This document shows, piece by piece, positions 61,437-64,000 of a stretch of DNA of 64,000 nt (position 1 is its first letter; every line of letters starts with the position of its first letter). The notes under the pieces were generated by a model, which saw only the letters and a list, made by a program, of their open reading frames with translations, searched no databases and had not been told where the DNA came from. Source of the stretch: Lachnospiraceae bacterium. Lineage in GTDB: Bacteria; Bacillota; Clostridia; Lachnospirales; Lachnospiraceae. Position numbers and translations under genes: made by a program. The stretch spans positions 1 to 64,000 of the forward strand of contig JAFUYB010000051.1 in assembly GCA_017470735.1 (NCBI GenBank), given 5' to 3'.

Positions 61437-62207
61437 TCACGCAGTAAATACATCCATATAGGCACCCATCTTCCGTTTCATCTTGGCAAGTGCCTTGGTA
61501 TGAAGCTGACTCACCCGCGATTCTGAAACAGTCAGCACCTTGCTGATCTCTTTTAAGGTCATATCTTCATAATAATACATCAAAATGACCTTTTTTTCTT
61601 TCTCGGTCAGAAGAGCAAGCGCGTCACCCAACACCTTTTTTAACTCTTCTTTTGCGATATTCTCTTCGGGCTGGGCAAAATGGCTGTTGCGCCGCGCGTC
61701 CATCACCGGCTCATTGCCCTGCTCCATAAATTCATTCAAGGAAACGACATTCGTCACTTTAAGCTGGCTCTGCCATCCGGTGTATTCTTCCTCAGATAAC
61801 CCCAGCTCATTGGCAACCTCGGTGTCTGTCGCGATCTTGCCGGTCCTGCCCTCGATCGCCTTGGTCGCCTCTTCGATCTTGCGCTGTTTCTGTCGGACAG
61901 TCCGCGGAATCCAGTCCATTTTACGGATCTGATCCAATATCGCGCCGCGGATCCGGACACTCGCATAGGTCTCAAACTTGACATTCTGTGTCAGATCAAA
62001 TTTGTCAATCGCGTCAATCAGACCGAACACGCCAAAGCTGACCAAATCGTCATATTCCACATTGTTGCCCAGATACATAGAAAGCTTGCCGGCAACAACC
62101 TTGACCAATGGCGCGTATTCAATGATCAGCTGCTCGCGTACAGCAGAAGAACGCTGCTTGCGGTAGCTGTCCCATAATTGTTGTTTGTCCGGCATCTGTT
62201 TCTTCAT
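61437..62207 (-). CDS. fliA: Flagellar sigma-28 factor (FliA/WhiG)
   Basis: A 256-residue sigma factor with regions 2, 3 and 4: EYDDLVSFGVFGLIDAIDKF, VKFETYASVRIRGAILDQIR and WIPRTVRQKQRKIEEATKAI, then LTEKEKKVILMYYYEDMTLK and VSESRVSQLHTKALAKM. It directs RNA polymerase to late flagellar and chemotaxis promoters. It lies between a cheD-linked gene and fapA, as in other Clostridia. No flgM gene is in the window. Confidence 0.95.
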   Translation of the reverse strand: MKKQMPDKQQLWDSYRKQRSSAVREQLIIEYAPLVKVVAGKLSMYLGNNVEYDDLVSFGVFGLIDAIDKFDLTQNVKFETYASVRIRGAILDQIRKMDWIPRTVRQKQRKIEEATKAIEGRTGKIATDTEVANELGLSEEEYTGWQSQLKVTNVVSLNEFMEQGNEPVMDARRNSHFAQPEENIAKEELKKVLGDALALLTEKEKKVILMYYYEDMTLKEISKVLTVSESRVSQLHTKALAKMKRKMGAYMDVFTA

Positions 62208-62217
62208 ATCAGCCTAC

Positions 62218-62787
62218 TTATCCATTCTGTTCATCCTCCGATGCCGCATCAGCACCTTCGGATGTCTCTTCTGTCTCACCGGCAGTCATTTCGCCATTCA
62301 GATCCGCTTCATCGGCATTGATATTCTCAACCGTCTCCGGCGGCTGAATTCCATCTGCATCAGAAACCGCGTCCTCTGTCTCATCGGAAGCTTCCCCGTC
62401 AATTTCAGCGGCTTCCGGAGTATCTAAAGTCTCACCATCGGCAGCATCTGCATCCACATCTTCTGATGCGCCGTCACTGTCTCCATCTGTTCCGTCAGCC
62501 TCTGCCTGCACCGCATCCCCGGCGTCAGCATCCTCAGCCGCGCCGCTTTCATCCGCTTCGGCATCTCCGTCCGTCTGCTCATTTTCCTCCGGCTTTTCCG
62601 GCACCGGAGGCGGAAAGGCATTGAGAAGCAGAATACCGACGACAATTCCGATCAGATAAAACAAAAGAACTGTCAGCAGCAGACGAATCAGAAAAACAGG
62701 AAACTCCACTCCCTGTAAAACGGAAATCAAACAGGAAACTCCTGCCGCCGACAGTGTAATAATGATGGGTATTGGTCTTGTGTTCAT
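62218..62787 (-). CDS. Small membrane protein with a long acidic tail
   Basis: 189 residues. Two membrane helices (IPIIITLSAAGVSCLISVLQ and LIRLLLTVLLFYLIGIVVGI) are followed by a short Pro-rich turn and about 125 residues made mostly of Asp, Glu, Ala and Gly. The gene overlaps cheD as ATGA and precedes fliA by 10 bases, so it is part of the flagellar unit. Helix pairs like this are common in such clusters, and the function is unknown. Confidence 0.75.
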   Translation of the reverse strand: MNTRPIPIIITLSAAGVSCLISVLQGVEFPVFLIRLLLTVLLFYLIGIVVGILLLNAFPPPVPEKPEENEQTDGDAEADESGAAEDADAGDAVQAEADGTDGDSDGASEDVDADAADGETLDTPEAAEIDGEASDETEDAVSDADGIQPPETVENINADEADLNGEMTAGETEETSEGADAASEDEQNG

Positions 62788-63263
62788 ATCGTCTTAGGTG
62801 TTTTCCCGACTGCTTTGATCACATAGTCTCCGCTGTCACTATAAATTTCGACAGTCCGACCATAATTCAAGCCAGTATCTTCAGCAAGAAGGCGTATGCC
62901 GAGCTGCTTTAATTTTGCCTTGCTCGCAAGCGCATTTCTTGCCCCTACATTCATACCGCTGTCTTTTAAAGCAAACATCTGCGCTCCGCCGGCAATTTTT
63001 GCAACAATCTTGCCGCGCTTGGCACCGGCTTTTATCATATCGTCATAGAGCTTCTGGATCCCCGTGTCCGCAAACTTTTCAATCGTCTGGTTGTTGCGGA
63101 TCTGCGTACTGTCCGGCAGCATGATGTGCGCGAGTCCGGTCACCTTGGTCGTCGGATCATACAGGGCAATACCGATACAGGAACCCAGCCCTAAGGTCGT
63201 CAAATTGTCGGGTGGTTTGCAGACTGCCAGATCTGCCATCCCCACCTTAATCATTCTCCCCAT
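62784..63263 (-). CDS. cheD: Chemoreceptor glutamine deamidase CheD
   Basis: 159 residues: LTTLGLGSCIGIALYDPTTK carries the catalytic Cys and GLAHIMLPDS the His. KIAGGAQMFALKDSGMNVGA and RNALASKAKLKQLGIRLLAE complete the fold. CheD deamidates glutamines on chemoreceptors and is bound by CheC. The adjacent cheC gene is 21 bases upstream. Confidence 0.96.
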   Translation of the reverse strand: MGRMIKVGMADLAVCKPPDNLTTLGLGSCIGIALYDPTTKVTGLAHIMLPDSTQIRNNQTIEKFADTGIQKLYDDMIKAGAKRGKIVAKIAGGAQMFALKDSGMNVGARNALASKAKLKQLGIRLLAEDTGLNYGRTVEIYSDSGDYVIKAVGKTPKTI

Positions 63264-63284
63264 ATATACTCCTTATCCAATGGG

Positions 63285-63929
63285 TCACACCGGCATTCCC
63301 AATGCCCCAAGTATCTTTTCATAGGAATCATTTTCCGGCATCAGAATGTAGAAACCGTTGATCGGCATATCAATGCCGCCGATGTCGGTCTTGATCAACA
63401 ATGCCTTATCGGATACCATGCCAAACTCGATCGCGGGCACCGATAAAATCGATGCCGCCATATCGATCGCAAGATACGGCACCGTCGGTGTCAAGGTCAG
63501 GTTGGTCAATTGGGACAGCGCATTCAGATAGGATCCCGCAATAATATTACCGATCTCCTGAATCGCGGAAAGCTCCATTTCACCAAAATCACTGCTGTGA
63601 AGCTGCTCTTCGGTCAGCGACTCGACATCCATCATCATCATACGCCCGACTAAGCGGTGTGCCGACGGCAGATCCATCAGAAACATCATGCTGCCATCGA
63701 TATCACTTTCCACGCCAAGCATAATACCGACGATGATATCTTCCTCCTTGCCGAGCAGGCTGCCGATCTTCTCAACCTCCATCAGATTGACATGAGGTAC
63801 GCTCATGTCCACCTTGAGCCCCAGCATATTCGCCACGGCGGAGGTCGCATTGCCCGCGCCGATATTGCCGACTTCGGTCAGGACATCCAAATATTTTTCA
63901 GTAATTTCGTCCAATGTCATATTTGCCAT
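63285..63929 (-). CDS. cheC: CheY-P phosphatase CheC
   Basis: 214 residues with the two phosphatase motifs of the CheC/CheX/FliY group: LTEVGNIGAGNATSAVANML and IQEIGNIIAGSYLNALSQLT, each with the Glu and Asn needed for activity. It removes phosphate from CheY and works with CheD in receptor adaptation. GGGAGAAG precedes the ATG. The gene before it, beyond the right edge, is not seen apart from a few codons. Confidence 0.96.
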   Translation of the reverse strand: MANMTLDEITEKYLDVLTEVGNIGAGNATSAVANMLGLKVDMSVPHVNLMEVEKIGSLLGKEEDIIVGIMLGVESDIDGSMMFLMDLPSAHRLVGRMMMMDVESLTEEQLHSSDFGEMELSAIQEIGNIIAGSYLNALSQLTNLTLTPTVPYLAIDMAASILSVPAIEFGMVSDKALLIKTDIGGIDMPINGFYILMPENDSYEKILGALGMPV

Positions 63930-64000
63930 AGTCTTCTCCCGTTTCTTTTACAAATGTGTTTGGGAACGGTTTGTTATTTTATATCACTCTTCGACTTCGT

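Noticed and set aside
63984-64000. End of a gene at the right edge (minus strand, reading Glu-Val-Glu-Glu-stop), perhaps cheW
   Set aside because: Only four codons are visible, and two other frames are also possible, so no identity can be supported.

Overview
The window looks like a chromosome segment of a flagellated, Gram-positive anaerobe of the Clostridia, most likely a Lachnospiraceae-type gut or rumen bacterium. The reasons are a PolC-type replicase, ribosomal protein L27 with a cleavable N-terminal extension next to the Prp protease, a lexA/yneA-type SOS divergon, a sigma-28/CheC/CheD flagellar gene block, strong AGGAGG-like ribosome binding sites, and GH3 beta-glucosidases. I do not name a genus. 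I saw no tRNA, rRNA, CRISPR array, transposase or prophage.

Region 1 (1-15.6 kb) is visibly A+T-rich accessory DNA. A PIN-domain toxin/antitoxin pair sits at the left edge. A one-direction array of about a dozen genes follows, nearly all coding for exported proteins: a YD-repeat-like protein, two related CAP proteins, an M23-peptidase protein, a poly-lysine protein, propeller-like proteins, a lipoprotein and a thioredoxin-like protein. One large cytosolic protein of unknown function lies inside the array. The array carries a frameshifted beta-flower gene and gene remnants, so it looks fast-evolving. Two inverted repeats stand before its first gene.

Region 2 (15.6-18.3 kb) is a compact VWA / macro domain / ADP-ribosylglycohydrolase module, which I infer handles ADP-ribose or ADP-ribosylated targets.

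Region 3 (18.3-25.6 kb) is core: rplU-prp-rpmA, obg, yhbY, a fused nadD-yqeK, rsfS, then lexA facing a LysM cell-division suppressor across a promoter region with a LexA-box-like site, a GIY-YIG nuclease and a tyrosine recombinase.

Region 4 (25.7-31.1 kb) is mixed: a lipoprotein hydrolase, a MerR regulator, and a WYL regulator followed by a zeta-type toxin/antitoxin pair, with a truncated HTH gene, a glutaredoxin and a small unknown gene.

Region 5 (31.2-37.9 kb, minus strand) is a four-gene unit: a domain-permuted membrane GH3 enzyme, a cytosolic GH3 enzyme, GtrA and PAP2 membrane proteins.

Region 6 (37.9-52.3 kb, minus) is a long tight gene string uppS-cdsA-dxr-rseP-ispG-polC-pheA-ppx-ppk, joining isoprenoid and lipid synthesis, membrane proteolysis, replication, phenylalanine synthesis and polyphosphate.

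Region 7 (52.4-57.7 kb, minus) holds rpsB-tsf with a promoter and structured leader, then a polysaccharide deacetylase, a bactofilin, pyrH and frr, closed by a strong terminator. Region 8 (57.7-64 kb, minus) is the end of a flagellar/chemotaxis cluster: cheC, cheD, a sigma-28 factor, a FapA-like protein and three small structural or unknown genes. A three-hairpin repeat occurs twice, after rsfS and before uppS.
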